64,000 bases of DNA from UTCHB3 sp002050155 (lineage in GTDB: Bacteria; Bacteroidota; Ignavibacteria; Ignavibacteriales; Ignavibacteriaceae), in the NCBI GenBank assembly GCA_030584105.1, contig CP129491.1:1736001-1800000 (forward strand), read 5' to 3'. The notes under the pieces are model-generated. The model was not told the DNA's origin. It saw only the letters and a program-made list of their open reading frames with translations, and did no database searches. How positions within the stretch are numbered: the stretch's first letter is position 1; each line of letters opens with the position of its first letter. Of the stretch, positions 1 through 9,879 are shown one piece after another. The position numbers and the translations under genes were made by a program.

Positions 1-36
1 TATAAAAATTGCGTTTATTTTTGTTATATTTGCAAA

Positions 37-459
37 ATGGGAGATGTACATTCCAAAACCGTCAGAAGCTATAATATGAGCCGGATCAGAAGTAAAGACA
101 CACAACCGGAACTTCTGATAAGGAGGTTTTTATTTGCAAATGGTTTGCGTTACAGACTATATGATAAAAAATTACCGGGGAAACCGGATATAATACTGAA
201 GAAATTTCGAACTGTAATTTTTGTCCACGGCTGTTTCTGGCATGGACATGATAACTGCAAATATTTTGTAGTGCCTAAAACACGGACAGAATTCTGGCTG
301 GATAAAATAGAAAGAAATAAAAAGAGAGATAAAGAAAATGCTGCTCTGTTAAAGAATAACGGCTGGAATATTATAATAGTTTATGAATGTCAGCTTAAAA
401 AAGAAAAACGGGAAGCAGCATTAAATGATGTTTTACAGGAGATAAAAAACAGTTACTGA
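37..459 (+). CDS. vsr: Vsr-type very-short-patch-repair DNA endonuclease
   Basis: 140 aa, the usual Vsr length. Vsr nicks beside T:G mismatches created by deamination of 5-methylcytosine and normally accompanies a C5 methyltransferase. The protein shows the family start (residues 14-25, MSRIRSKDTQPE), the acidic catalytic position D51 in 'LPGKPDIIL', and the histidines H64 and H69 in 'VHGCFWHGH', which align with the active-site residues of E. coli Vsr. It is the first gene of the operon, 15 bp before the methyltransferase. A Bacteroidetes-like -7 motif (TATATTTG, 25-32) lies only 4 bp before the start, so either the leader is almost absent or the promoter lies beyond the window edge. The identification is secure; whether it is active is inferred. 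Confidence 0.95.
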   Translation: MGDVHSKTVRSYNMSRIRSKDTQPELLIRRFLFANGLRYRLYDKKLPGKPDIILKKFRTVIFVHGCFWHGHDNCKYFVVPKTRTEFWLDKIERNKKRDKENAALLKNNGWNIIIVYECQLKKEKREAALNDVLQEIKNSY

Positions 460-474
460 ATTGAGATATAAAGT

Positions 475-1722
475 ATGAAAGAATTGAACTTCATAGATTT
501 GTTTGCCGGTGCAGGAGGACTTTCAGAAGGCTTTATACGCGCCGGGTTTAACCCGGTAGTTCATGTTGAAATGAATAAAGATGCCTGTGACACTATAAAA
601 ACAAGGACCGCTTATCATTGGCTAAAAGAGAACGGTCAATCTGAAATATATTATAATTATCTGAAATCTTTTGCGAAAAACAAGGAAGAATTTTGGAAAA
701 AAGTACCTGAGAATCTTATAAACTCTGTAATTAACATGGAAATTTCAGAAAAAACATTGCACGAAATTTTTAAGATGATAGATAAAGTGCTGGGAGACAA
801 AGAGGTTGATATTATCATAGGAGGACCGCCTTGTCAGGCATATTCTCTTGTGGGTAGAGCAAGAGATCCACACAAAATGAAAAATGACCCGCGTAATTTC
901 TTATATAAATATTATGTTAAATTTCTGGAAAAATACCGTCCAAAAATGTTTGTATTTGAAAATGTACCGGGGATTTTATCTGCTAAAAACGGTGTGCATT
1001 TAGACAATATTTTTAAAGCTATAAGAAAAGCCGGATACGAATTAAGTGTTCCCACAAATAAATATAAAACTCTTAATGCTAAAAACTTTGGTGTACTGCA
1101 GGATAGAAAACGGGTCATCATCATCGGTTGGAGAAAGGAATTGAAGTTATCATATCCGGAATTTAATGTGGCAGAAAATAACTTTGAAGTGTTGAAAGAT
1201 TTATTTTCTGACCTGATACCTTTAAATAACGGAAAAGGAACATTAAACGCTGTCAGTTACGCAAAACCAGCAACTTATTATCTTGAAAAAGCTAAAATCC
1301 GGAATGGATTGGATTTTGTTACACAACACATTGCCAGACCCAACAACGAAAATGATCTGGAGATTTATCGTATTGCTGTTGATGAATGGAATAAAGGGAA
1401 AAGATTAAATTATGCTGATTTACCTCCTCGTTTAATAAAACATAATAATACAAAGTCATTTACAAACAGATTTCAAGTCGTGAATGGACAAGGTATTTCA
1501 CATACTGTTGTTGCTCATATTGCAATGGACGGACATTACTATATACACCCCGACAAGGAACAAAACCGCTCCATTACAGTCAGGGAAGCCGCCAGAATAC
1601 AGTCTTTCCCTGATGATTATTTCTTTGAAGGAAGCCGTTCTGCAGCTTTTCAACAAATAGGAAATGCTGTTCCGCCTTTAATGGCTGAGAAAATTGCTGA
1701 AAAAATCAGAGGGATGTTATGA
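475..1722 (+). CDS. C5-cytosine DNA methyltransferase (Dcm/M.HhaI type)
   Basis: 415 aa. It transfers a methyl group from S-adenosylmethionine to C5 of cytosine in a short DNA target. Motif I (residues 6-18, 'FIDLFAGAGGLSEGF') binds AdoMet. Motif IV 'GGPPCQAYS' carries the catalytic cysteine C120. 'FENVPGIL' is motif VI, 'QDRKRVIIIG' motif VIII, 'ITVREAARIQSFP' motif IX and 'QIGNAVPPLMA' motif X. The target-recognition region between VIII and IX is about 160 residues. It sits between vsr and the restriction genes, so it should protect the host from the downstream nucleases. The target sequence cannot be read from the protein. Confidence 0.96.
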   Translation: MKELNFIDLFAGAGGLSEGFIRAGFNPVVHVEMNKDACDTIKTRTAYHWLKENGQSEIYYNYLKSFAKNKEEFWKKVPENLINSVINMEISEKTLHEIFKMIDKVLGDKEVDIIIGGPPCQAYSLVGRARDPHKMKNDPRNFLYKYYVKFLEKYRPKMFVFENVPGILSAKNGVHLDNIFKAIRKAGYELSVPTNKYKTLNAKNFGVLQDRKRVIIIGWRKELKLSYPEFNVAENNFEVLKDLFSDLIPLNNGKGTLNAVSYAKPATYYLEKAKIRNGLDFVTQHIARPNNENDLEIYRIAVDEWNKGKRLNYADLPPRLIKHNNTKSFTNRFQVVNGQGISHTVVAHIAMDGHYYIHPDKEQNRSITVREAARIQSFPDDYFFEGSRSAAFQQIGNAVPPLMAEKIAEKIRGML

Positions 1723-2225
1723 TAAATTTTCAATACTTTCCAAAGAATGAAGAGATTCCACAGCATTTATAGGATATGGTTTCAGTTTTTTCAGATAATC
1801 TTTTCAAAATTGATTCGGAAAAACATAAATACAACAGCAATTAGGTGTTAAGTTTTATTACTGAAAATCTAAAACAAACAGGGCTTACTGTGGAGGAAAG
1901 TAAAAAAAGCGATGACAAAATCAAAGTCCCTGTATTATTTGGGGTTAATGGTAAATTAGAAAAGTATTTTGAGGCTGATGCCTTTAATTCCAAAACGAAT
2001 ACAGTTATAGAAGTTGAGGCCGGGCGTGCAGTTACAAATTATCAGTTTCTGAAGGATTTATTTCAGGCTTGTATGATGACAGAAGTTGATTACCTTGTTA
2101 TAGCTGTAAGAAATTTTTATAAAAACAATCCTGATTTTCAAAAAGTAATTACATTTTTTGAAACCCTTTATGTTTCAGGCAGGATTCAAATGCTCTTAAG
2201 GGGAGTTTTAATCATTGGATACTAA
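1719..2225 (+). pseudogene. Nuclease-like restriction-island protein interrupted by two in-frame TAG codons
   Basis: Reading from the ATG at 1719, which overlaps the methyltransferase stop, gives one continuous 168-codon frame to 2225 broken only by TAG at codon 18 (1770-1772) and codon 42 (1842-1844). The part after the second TAG could be translated from GTG 1845 as 126 aa. It contains 'FEADAF', 'TVIEVEAGRAV' and 'YLVIAVRN', an acidic E-x-D...ExE arrangement reminiscent of a PD-(D/E)XK nuclease core. I recall similar uncharacterised proteins beside restriction genes, with glutamate where the second TAG falls (SN-E-VL), so GAG to TAG changes are plausible. Elsewhere TAG is an ordinary stop (for example at 7497), which argues against recoding. 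Nuclease function is inferred. Confidence 0.7.
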
Positions 2226-2234
2226 ATTTATTTT

Positions 2235-3692
2235 ATGGAAAATTCTAAAGCAGAGATAGTAAAACCTAATCCGAAATCAACAATCAATTCTTACAGAAGT
2301 TTTGGCTACAATCTTGCTACGGCTATTGCCGACATCATTGACAATTCCATTTCTGCCAACGCAAATGAAATTCATCTCAGATACAAATGGAACGGAAAAG
2401 ATTCTTTTATTTCTGTTTCCGATAACGGAACAGGAATGAACAAAGACGAACTTGTTTTAGCAATGACACCGGGTAGCAAAGACCCTGAAAAAGAACGAAA
2501 TGAAAAAGATTTAGGGCGTTTTGGAATGGGACTGAAAACCGCATCATTTTCACAATGCAAACAGCTTACCTGTATTACAAAGCGCGAAAAACACCCAACA
2601 ATCAAGCGGTGTTGGGATATCGATTTTATCAATAAAGAAAACGAATGGCAGTTACTGGACTATGTTTCTGACAACTCATTTCTTCAGGAAATTGAAAATC
2701 AGGAATCCGGTACATTAGTCCTTTGGGAAAAGTTAGACCGGATTGTCAGCGATGCTGAGGCCGACAATGAAAGAATGAAAAATGCTTTTTACGAGGAGAT
2801 GGTAAATGTAAAAAATCATTTGAGTTTAGTTTTTCACAAGTTCATTGAGAGTAAACGAATTGCAATCTATTTTCAAAATGAAGCAATCGAACCATACAAT
2901 CCGTTTCTGCTTAACTTAGATCCAAAGCCTGAAAGGGGGCAGACTGAAACTTTCGGTAATGTGGAAATAACCTACTTCATACTTCCGCATATGTCGGAAA
3001 TCGGTAAAACCAATTATGAAAATTCGGGTGGCTCTCCGGGTTGGTATAATGCACAAGGTTTTTATATTTACCGCGGGGACCGCTTGCTTGTTGCCGGCGA
3101 TTGGCTTGGACTTGAAAAAAAACGAGATTACTCCAAGCTGGCAAGAATAATGGTAAACTTTACAAACAAAAATGATTTTAACTGGCATCTGGATATCAAA
3201 AAATCAACCGCTATCCCACCGATTGAAATCAGACGAGAACTTTCACGCATTGCGAATATCGCAATTATGAAATCCGCAAATATTTATAACTGGCGAGGGC
3301 AAAAGACATTTTCAGAAAACGGAATGGTTAATTACGAACCTTTGTGGACGGACGAAATAACGCGGGAAGGAATTAAGAAATACAAAATCAACAGAAAGCA
3401 TCCAATAATAAAAGCATTGCCGGGAGAAAACAACAAACTGATTGGAAAAGCATTGAAATTGCTGGAAGAAAATGTTCCGGTTGAATTGATTCGAAGCAAT
3501 CAAAACGAGGACCCGGCATTTCACGAATTGGAAATACAAACTGACATGCCAGATGATGAGTTAATCGCTCTGGCTGTTGAGTTACACAAGATATATGTAT
3601 CCCAAGGAATGAAAACTGAACTGGCAAAGAAACATATTATGAGTTCAACGCCTTTTAATTTGTTCCCGTTAATCAATGAGTATTTGAAATGA
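2235..3692 (+). CDS. GHKL (MORC/MutL/Hsp90-like) ATPase of a restriction system
   Basis: 485 aa. The N-terminal 200 residues are a Bergerat-fold ATPase: the N box 'ATAIADIIDNSI' (about 28-39) carries the Mg-binding Asn, 'VSDNGTGM' (about 60-67) is the G1 box, and 'LGRFGMGLKTASFSQ' (about 93-107) the G2 box. A ribosomal S5-like transducer region and a charged C-terminal helical part follow. GHKL ATPases of this MORC-like branch are known from comparative genomics to travel with methylase, Z1, PD-(D/E)XK and AIPR genes, and probably act as ATP-driven DNA clamps that switch on restriction. The stop overlaps the next start (ATGA), indicating translational coupling. Confidence 0.9.
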   Translation: MENSKAEIVKPNPKSTINSYRSFGYNLATAIADIIDNSISANANEIHLRYKWNGKDSFISVSDNGTGMNKDELVLAMTPGSKDPEKERNEKDLGRFGMGLKTASFSQCKQLTCITKREKHPTIKRCWDIDFINKENEWQLLDYVSDNSFLQEIENQESGTLVLWEKLDRIVSDAEADNERMKNAFYEEMVNVKNHLSLVFHKFIESKRIAIYFQNEAIEPYNPFLLNLDPKPERGQTETFGNVEITYFILPHMSEIGKTNYENSGGSPGWYNAQGFYIYRGDRLLVAGDWLGLEKKRDYSKLARIMVNFTNKNDFNWHLDIKKSTAIPPIEIRRELSRIANIAIMKSANIYNWRGQKTFSENGMVNYEPLWTDEITREGIKKYKINRKHPIIKALPGENNKLIGKALKLLEENVPVELIRSNQNEDPAFHELEIQTDMPDDELIALAVELHKIYVSQGMKTELAKKHIMSSTPFNLFPLINEYLK

Positions 3693-6529
3693 GTTTACTG
3701 CAATCAGCCAGAGCAATAGCACACACTTTGTTGTCGCATTATCAGGGACAAATTACTGATAAAGTGCTTTTATCGGTAATTGAAAAAGCATCGGCAATCA
3801 ACATAGTTGAGGGACAAACATTTGACAAGCAAGAATTATTTGAAATTTTGCGTGCAGATATTGGCATAGGAAAAGGCGAAATTACAATATTATCCGATAA
3901 GGTTGAACCTTGGTTAAATGACGAAAAAGTTAATATCAATTTTGAATTATGGAACAGGTACAAATTGTATATATTCAAAAATGACCCGTCATTCCCTGTA
4001 AATGATTTGGACGACTTCACTGACAAAATTCTTGATAAATGCGTTAATCCTAAAAACCCGGGAATTTGGGACAGACGGGGAATGGTTGTAGGGCATGTTC
4101 AGTCCGGCAAAACTTCCAACTATATTGGCTTGATAAACAAAGCGACTGATGCAGGTTACAAAGTAATCATCGTTATTGCCGGTACAATCAGCTCTCTTCG
4201 CAGACAAACACAGGAGAGAATCGATTCCGGTTATATTGGAAGAAACAGTTCCGCTTTTATCCAGACAGGGCAAAATCGACTTGTTGGCGTTGGGACATAT
4301 AAATCGGGTACTGACATTTATTCTCTGACTTCTTCGTATTATAAAAGTGGAGATGAGGGTGATTTTAGTCAATCTGTTGCGAACAGATTAAATATTCCGA
4401 TTGGGAAAAATCCTGTTGTTTTCGTTATCAAAAAGAACAAAAGTATTCTTGAAAATTTGATCGACTGGTTTTCAAAAAATGAAAATACTCGAGAAGTGGA
4501 CGGAACGCCAAAGTTGTTTGATGTTCCTGCATTGATAATTGATGATGAAGCAGATGCTGCTTCTGTAAATGCTTCAAGAGATATAAACGACATCAAAACG
4601 ATAAATCGTTTAATCAGAACTTTACTGAATATTTTCAACCGTAACACCTTTATTGGTTACACAGCAACACCTTATGCTAACTTGTTTATTTCTCAGGTTT
4701 ACGACGAAGAACAGACAACTATTGTAAAAGGTAGAACATATAAAATCGGAGAAGATTTATTTCCAAGAGATTTTATCATTAATATAAAAGCACCGACCAA
4801 TTACATTGGTGCAGCTAAAATTTTCGGTTATGAAAATATAAATTCTGAATTCACAAATGAGCCTTTGGATATTTTCAGAGGAATCAGCGATTATGATCCG
4901 CCATTTTTCAGTACAATTAACAGAACAAACAAAGATGTTTTACCAGAAAATCTTCCCCCAAGTTTGGAAAGCGCTATAAAATCTTTCATTCTGGTATGTG
5001 CTGTTCGCAGAGTGCGAGGGCACAAAAACAAACACAATTCAATGTTGATTCATGTTGCCCGATTGGTTCGTTGGATTGATCGGGTTGCTTATTTGGTAAA
5101 CAAAAAAACAAGAGAATACAAAAACGCAATTGAAAGCGAAGATATAACTTTATTGGGTGAACTGAAAGCAATATACGAAGAAGACTTTTTGCCAACAACT
5201 AAAAATGTGTTGGATAATCTCGATTATACCGATATCAGAATAAAAGAACATACCTGGGATGAAATCAAAAAAGAATTGAAAAAAGCGGTTTCGAAAATTG
5301 AGGTTCGTTCCGTTCATGGCACACGCTCAACAGCAAATTTGGAATATCACAACATTGAAGAAATTGACTACAACCGTTACGAAAACGGCTTGTCAGTTAT
5401 AGCCGTTGGCGGAACCCGTTTGTCAAGAGGAATTACTTTGGAAGGCTTGTCAATTTCCTATTTCATCAGAACAAGCCGGATGTATGATTCGCTTATGCAA
5501 ATGGGGCGGTGGTTTGGTTACCGTACCGGTTATGTTGATTTGTGCCGGCTATACACAACCAATCAGATTTTTGAGTGGTTTAACCATATCACAATGGCAA
5601 CCGAAGAAATGCGAAATGACTTTGACGAAATGACAATAACGCACCAACGACCGAAAGATTTTCTTTTAAAAGTTAGAAATCATCACGGTTTGCTGACCAT
5701 TACAAGTTTAAACAAACTGTATTTTTCACGGGAAATAGAAATTTCATTTTCAGGCAAAAATCCGCAAACCACTTGTTTACTAAAAACAAAATCAGCGATA
5801 CAAAATAACTTTAATGCTTTAAAAACTTTAATTGCAACAATTGGTTTTCCCACAAAAGAAAACAGAGTTGAGAACAAAGGAAGAACAAGATATTTGTTTT
5901 ATCCAAATACAAATATTGATGCTCTTTGTAGTTTCATCGATGCGTACGAAATTGAACAACCAAGCATTAGAAACGCAACATTAAGCGAATACATCAGAAA
6001 ACAATCGAGAGAAAATAAAATCAAAGAGTGGAGCATTTGTATTATTTCAAATACTGATGAAAGAGTTTTCATTGATTACAATGGTAAAACGCCAAGAAAT
6101 GAAAGAAAGACAAACGAAACTCTCTCAACTTATGAACTGACGCATAATGATGAAGTTATAACCATGGGATGTATTGTGCGTAACCAACAAATCGAGCGTA
6201 AAAGCGAATTTTACTGGATCTCAAAACAGCAAATAGACCAAACAAGTGACAGATATTTTGATTTGTCAAAAGACAAAGACTATTCAAAAATGACTTATGC
6301 AGAAATCAAAGCACAGCGACAAGCCGAAAAGAAAGGTCTTTTACTAATTTACGGGTTAGACGAAAGAGGAACACCAAGTGTAAATAACGGGATCCCGATT
6401 GTTGGGTACAGCTTACATTTCCCAAGAATTGATGATGAAATAAAAGTTTCATATACAGCAACAATCAATAAAGGTTTTGATGAAGAAGTAATGATCGATG
6501 ATGATAATCCGGAAACTGAAAACGAATGA
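3689..6529 (+). CDS. Z1-domain superfamily II helicase-like ATPase
   Basis: 946 aa. Walker A is 'GHVQSGKT' (about residues 135-142), the Walker B/motif II is 'IIDDEADAA' (about 282-290), followed by motif III 'GYTATPYAN', and the arginine-finger motif 'QMGRWFGYR' near residue 603. The Z1 domain lies between the two RecA-like lobes. Z1 proteins are the putative DNA-translocating motors of restriction systems that also have a GHKL ATPase. It overlaps the genes on both sides by 4 bp (ATGA), so the three proteins are made together and probably form one complex. The family call is very secure; the motor function is inferred from helicase motifs. Confidence 0.93.
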   Translation: MSLLQSARAIAHTLLSHYQGQITDKVLLSVIEKASAINIVEGQTFDKQELFEILRADIGIGKGEITILSDKVEPWLNDEKVNINFELWNRYKLYIFKNDPSFPVNDLDDFTDKILDKCVNPKNPGIWDRRGMVVGHVQSGKTSNYIGLINKATDAGYKVIIVIAGTISSLRRQTQERIDSGYIGRNSSAFIQTGQNRLVGVGTYKSGTDIYSLTSSYYKSGDEGDFSQSVANRLNIPIGKNPVVFVIKKNKSILENLIDWFSKNENTREVDGTPKLFDVPALIIDDEADAASVNASRDINDIKTINRLIRTLLNIFNRNTFIGYTATPYANLFISQVYDEEQTTIVKGRTYKIGEDLFPRDFIINIKAPTNYIGAAKIFGYENINSEFTNEPLDIFRGISDYDPPFFSTINRTNKDVLPENLPPSLESAIKSFILVCAVRRVRGHKNKHNSMLIHVARLVRWIDRVAYLVNKKTREYKNAIESEDITLLGELKAIYEEDFLPTTKNVLDNLDYTDIRIKEHTWDEIKKELKKAVSKIEVRSVHGTRSTANLEYHNIEEIDYNRYENGLSVIAVGGTRLSRGITLEGLSISYFIRTSRMYDSLMQMGRWFGYRTGYVDLCRLYTTNQIFEWFNHITMATEEMRNDFDEMTITHQRPKDFLLKVRNHHGLLTITSLNKLYFSREIEISFSGKNPQTTCLLKTKSAIQNNFNALKTLIATIGFPTKENRVENKGRTRYLFYPNTNIDALCSFIDAYEIEQPSIRNATLSEYIRKQSRENKIKEWSICIISNTDERVFIDYNGKTPRNERKTNETLSTYELTHNDEVITMGCIVRNQQIERKSEFYWISKQQIDQTSDRYFDLSKDKDYSKMTYAEIKAQRQAEKKGLLLIYGLDERGTPSVNNGIPIVGYSLHFPRIDDEIKVSYTATINKGFDEEVMIDDDNPETENE

Positions 6530-7497
6530 TAAACATAAAATCAATTTGGGAAAATCAAAAGCCAACGGGCGAAATTATCGTCAGAACAAGAATTGTTGGA
6601 ATTCAGGATTTACAATGCTTCGTGGCTACAAATCATATTACTGGACAACATTCTTTCCTAATAGCGGTTTCAAAAAATGTTGTTTTCCCCGACTTGAAAA
6701 ATTATCGTTTTAAAGGTGTAGAAATTTTTATTATTGAGCTTGACAATTGTGTTGAGTTGAATATTTATCTTTTAGATAATGATTTAAAAGATATTTTTTC
6801 CTTGTTTATTCAAAACATTCTGGAAAATATTGAGTCAAGTGTTACGGAAAGTGAAGCAATAACAACAACTTTAAACTTAGTTTCCAAATGGAAAAAATTG
6901 TTTGATAAAATCCATTTTAATTGTTTATCTCTTGAACAACAAAAAGGGCTGACAGGCGAACTGTTGTTTTTGAATTTCCTCTTGCATAATGAAAAAACAT
7001 CCTCAAATGCTGTAAATGGATGGACCGCTGCAGAAACGGATTTTCAGGCAAAAGATTTTACTTTTGGTTCAGTGGGTATTGAAGTAAAATTCACTTCATC
7101 TAAACAACCCCGGGTTAAAATTTCAAATGAAAGACAATTAGATGCTGAAAATTTAAGCGATTTGTTTTTGGTTTTGTATTCAGCCGAAGCCGTGAAAGAA
7201 AACGGGTTTTCGCTTAATTCATTGGTACTACAAACACGACAAGCTATTTCAAACGATGAAGAACGCAGTTTTTTCAATGCAAAATTGCAATTATCCGGCT
7301 ATTTTGATAAAGACAGTGAACATTACGAAAAGAAATATTCACTCAAAAAAACATTTGGTTTTGCCGTAACTTCTGAATTTCCGAAAATCGTGAAAAATCA
7401 GTTACCGTTGGGGATTTATGATACTTCGTATTCAATAGAAATTTCAGCCGTGGAAAGTTTTATTATTGAACTCGAAAATATACTTGCAAAAATTTAG
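6526..7497 (+). CDS. PD-(D/E)XK motif protein (DUF4420-like), probable restriction nuclease
   Basis: 323 aa. The central part reads 'LTGELLFLNFLL', then 'ETDFQAKDFTFGSVGIEVKFTSS', giving an E...D...E-x-K arrangement (E and K at about residues 186 and 188) as in PD-(D/E)XK endonucleases. The N-terminal third is beta-rich, the C-terminal third mixed. This protein type regularly follows Z1 genes in restriction islands, so it is the best candidate for the double-strand cutting subunit, especially as the other nuclease-like gene (1719-2225) is broken. The start overlaps the Z1 stop by 4 bp. It terminates with TAG, 3 bp before the AIPR gene. The cleavage role is inferred. Confidence 0.82.
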   Translation: MINIKSIWENQKPTGEIIVRTRIVGIQDLQCFVATNHITGQHSFLIAVSKNVVFPDLKNYRFKGVEIFIIELDNCVELNIYLLDNDLKDIFSLFIQNILENIESSVTESEAITTTLNLVSKWKKLFDKIHFNCLSLEQQKGLTGELLFLNFLLHNEKTSSNAVNGWTAAETDFQAKDFTFGSVGIEVKFTSSKQPRVKISNERQLDAENLSDLFLVLYSAEAVKENGFSLNSLVLQTRQAISNDEERSFFNAKLQLSGYFDKDSEHYEKKYSLKKTFGFAVTSEFPKIVKNQLPLGIYDTSYSIEISAVESFIIELENILAKI

Positions 7498-7500
7498 TGA

Positions 7501-9873
7501 ATGGAAAAAGCGTTAATAAATTATATTGAAGAACTAAAATCAGATGTCGCTTCCCGGGTTTATTCCGAAGGCGAAGGGGTGAGTTTCGAGGATAAGTTTA
7601 CAGAATATTGCATTGAGGTTCTGGAAAGTATAGGAAAATCTGAAGGAGCAAGAGTTTTGTCTTATGTCCACCCAAACAGTCAGGGCGGAATTGACTGGAA
7701 AGTTAATGGTTATTGTCTGAAAGGTTTAACCAAAGACGAAGATGAAAAGGAGTATTACGAAACACTTGATTTATTCTGCACTTTTTACAAAAACGAATAT
7801 AATTTCTACATCAGTAAAGACGATTATAACAAGTCGCTTAATCAAATTAAGCGGTTTATCAACTCCGCATGGAAAAACCAAATTGATTATATTGATAAAT
7901 CAAACACTGAATTATATTACTTAATTAATATTATTGGAAAGCAAGGCAAAGATTTTGACCGTATCAATATTTTCTTTTTGATAAACGGTTTTTCAAATCA
8001 CGACAAAGAAAAAATTGAAGTTGCTAATGCTGACATCTTTGTACATACCTGGGATATTACAAGGTTGTTTAAAATTAATGAAAGCAACAGTATTCACCAA
8101 CCGATAGAAATCGAATTTGAAAATTTTACCAAAAACGGAAAAGGTTTGCAATGTTTGCAAGTTCCGGGTACTGATGAAATGTACGATTGTTATCTGGCAA
8201 TCGTGCCGGGCGAAATTCTGGCTAAATTGTACAAAGAGTTCTCAAATGAATTGTTGGAAAGTAATGTAAGGGCATTTTTAGGACAAGCCGGAAAATTCAA
8301 CAAAGGAATTAGAGATACGATCCGCAACAAACCGCAAATGTTTTTACCTTACAACAATGGTATTACTGCAACTGCCGAAAGCGTTGAAACAAAATTGGTT
8401 GACAATCAACTTGTAATTACACGGTTATACGATTTTCAGATTGTAAACGGTGGACAAACAACGGCTTCACTATATCACACACAGAAGAAATTTAAGGAAG
8501 TGGATTTAAGCAAAATTTTTGTTCAGATGAAACTGACAGTTATCAAAGATAAAGAACTGAAAAAAATTGAAGTCCCAAATATTTCACGCTTTGCAAACAG
8601 TCAGAATAAAGTCTCCGAATTGGATTTATCTTCCAACAATCCGTATTTTGTGCAGATTGAAAACTTGTCACGGAAAAAGTATGTGGTCAATCCTGAAAAC
8701 AAAAATCAATCTCGTTTATGGTTCTTTGAGCGTGCAAATGGACAATATCGTGAAACATTAAATAAACAAACACCGGCACAACAAAAGAGATTCAAAGAGC
8801 AAAATCCGTCTAATCTGAAATTTGTAAAATCAGATGTTGCAAAATATATCAACGCCTGGGAATTAGAACCGCATTTTGTGGCGCAAGGTTCACAGAAAAA
8901 CTTTGTTCATTACACAAAAAAAATAATGGATTTAGTCAGCAATAACAAATTACCGGGGGAGAATTTTTACCGGAAATTGATTGCAAATGCTATTTTGTTT
9001 AAAACCATCGACCGGCTTTTTGGCAGAAAAGGTGTTAATGCTATTGGTGACACAAGTCTGAAAGCTCTTTCCGTTGCCTATACTGTTTCGTACTTCCACT
9101 ATTTAACCAACAACAGGATCGATTTGTGGAAGATTTATGAAGAACAGAAAATTGATAATTTTTTAAGTGAGCGTTTGTCGGATTTACTGAAGTTTGTGTA
9201 CAATCACATCGTTTATGAAGCTAGAGAAAGTTTGATTTCTGAATATGCAAAACGCGCATCTTCCTGGGAAAAACTGAAGAATATCGAGTATCCTGAAGAT
9301 TTGATTTCGGCTTTGAACAATTATTTGATTTCTGAAGAAGAAAAAATACAACGAGAAAACGAAAAAGAATCTGATACAGACAACATAGAAGGTTCAGTTT
9401 TTGTAATAAGCGAAATTCAAAAAATGGGATTGAAATTTTGGGACGGTTTCAGAATTTACATTGAGGAGAATAAACCAGACGGTTTCGACAAGTCGACAGC
9501 TTTTGATTTGGCAGAAAGTATTATCAGGAATAAAAATCTGACATCACCGGAAATTATCTTTGGTAAAAGAGTGTTGGATTATATTCATGAAAATCAGACA
9601 ATTATTGAGGAGGTGAAAGCCTTGTCGAAACTGGAAGACAAAGAAATTGTAGAAATAAAATTAATCTACGATAAACTTCTAATGGTTGCAAAAGATGACT
9701 GGAAACAAATAATTGATGTAGCGAACCAGACAAGAATATTTGACGACCTTGAATTTGCTAATGTAATAGCAGTTAGAACTGCATTAGCCAAAAAGGAAAA
9801 AATCAAAGAACAAGCATTAATCCGGGCTTTTGAATCTTTGAAGAAATTAAAAAAGTTTAATATCAATATTTAA
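7501..9873 (+). CDS. AIPR-family (abortive infection phage resistance) protein
   Basis: 790 aa. The signature of the AIPR domain is visible: 'RNKPQMFLPYNNGITATAE' near residue 275-295 and 'QIVNGGQTTASLYHT' near 310-325, preceded by an N-terminal region with a possible restriction-endonuclease-like fold ('NSQGGIDWKVNGY') and followed by a long charged helical C-terminal part. Founding AIPR proteins such as lactococcal abortive-infection factors block phage multiplication; in GHKL/Z1 islands the protein is the constant last partner. It starts 3 bp after the preceding stop and clearly belongs to the same transcript. The molecular activity is unknown. Confidence 0.88.
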   Translation: MEKALINYIEELKSDVASRVYSEGEGVSFEDKFTEYCIEVLESIGKSEGARVLSYVHPNSQGGIDWKVNGYCLKGLTKDEDEKEYYETLDLFCTFYKNEYNFYISKDDYNKSLNQIKRFINSAWKNQIDYIDKSNTELYYLINIIGKQGKDFDRINIFFLINGFSNHDKEKIEVANADIFVHTWDITRLFKINESNSIHQPIEIEFENFTKNGKGLQCLQVPGTDEMYDCYLAIVPGEILAKLYKEFSNELLESNVRAFLGQAGKFNKGIRDTIRNKPQMFLPYNNGITATAESVETKLVDNQLVITRLYDFQIVNGGQTTASLYHTQKKFKEVDLSKIFVQMKLTVIKDKELKKIEVPNISRFANSQNKVSELDLSSNNPYFVQIENLSRKKYVVNPENKNQSRLWFFERANGQYRETLNKQTPAQQKRFKEQNPSNLKFVKSDVAKYINAWELEPHFVAQGSQKNFVHYTKKIMDLVSNNKLPGENFYRKLIANAILFKTIDRLFGRKGVNAIGDTSLKALSVAYTVSYFHYLTNNRIDLWKIYEEQKIDNFLSERLSDLLKFVYNHIVYEARESLISEYAKRASSWEKLKNIEYPEDLISALNNYLISEEEKIQRENEKESDTDNIEGSVFVISEIQKMGLKFWDGFRIYIEENKPDGFDKSTAFDLAESIIRNKNLTSPEIIFGKRVLDYIHENQTIIEEVKALSKLEDKEIVEIKLIYDKLLMVAKDDWKQIIDVANQTRIFDDLEFANVIAVRTALAKKEKIKEQALIRAFESLKKLKKFNINI

Positions 9874-9879
9874 TAAAGA

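Noticed and set aside
1719..2225. Reassignment of TAG to an amino acid in this organism
   Set aside because: TAG clearly ends other conserved genes here (for example 7495-7497) and no suppressor tRNA is visible; pseudogene or re-initiation is simpler.
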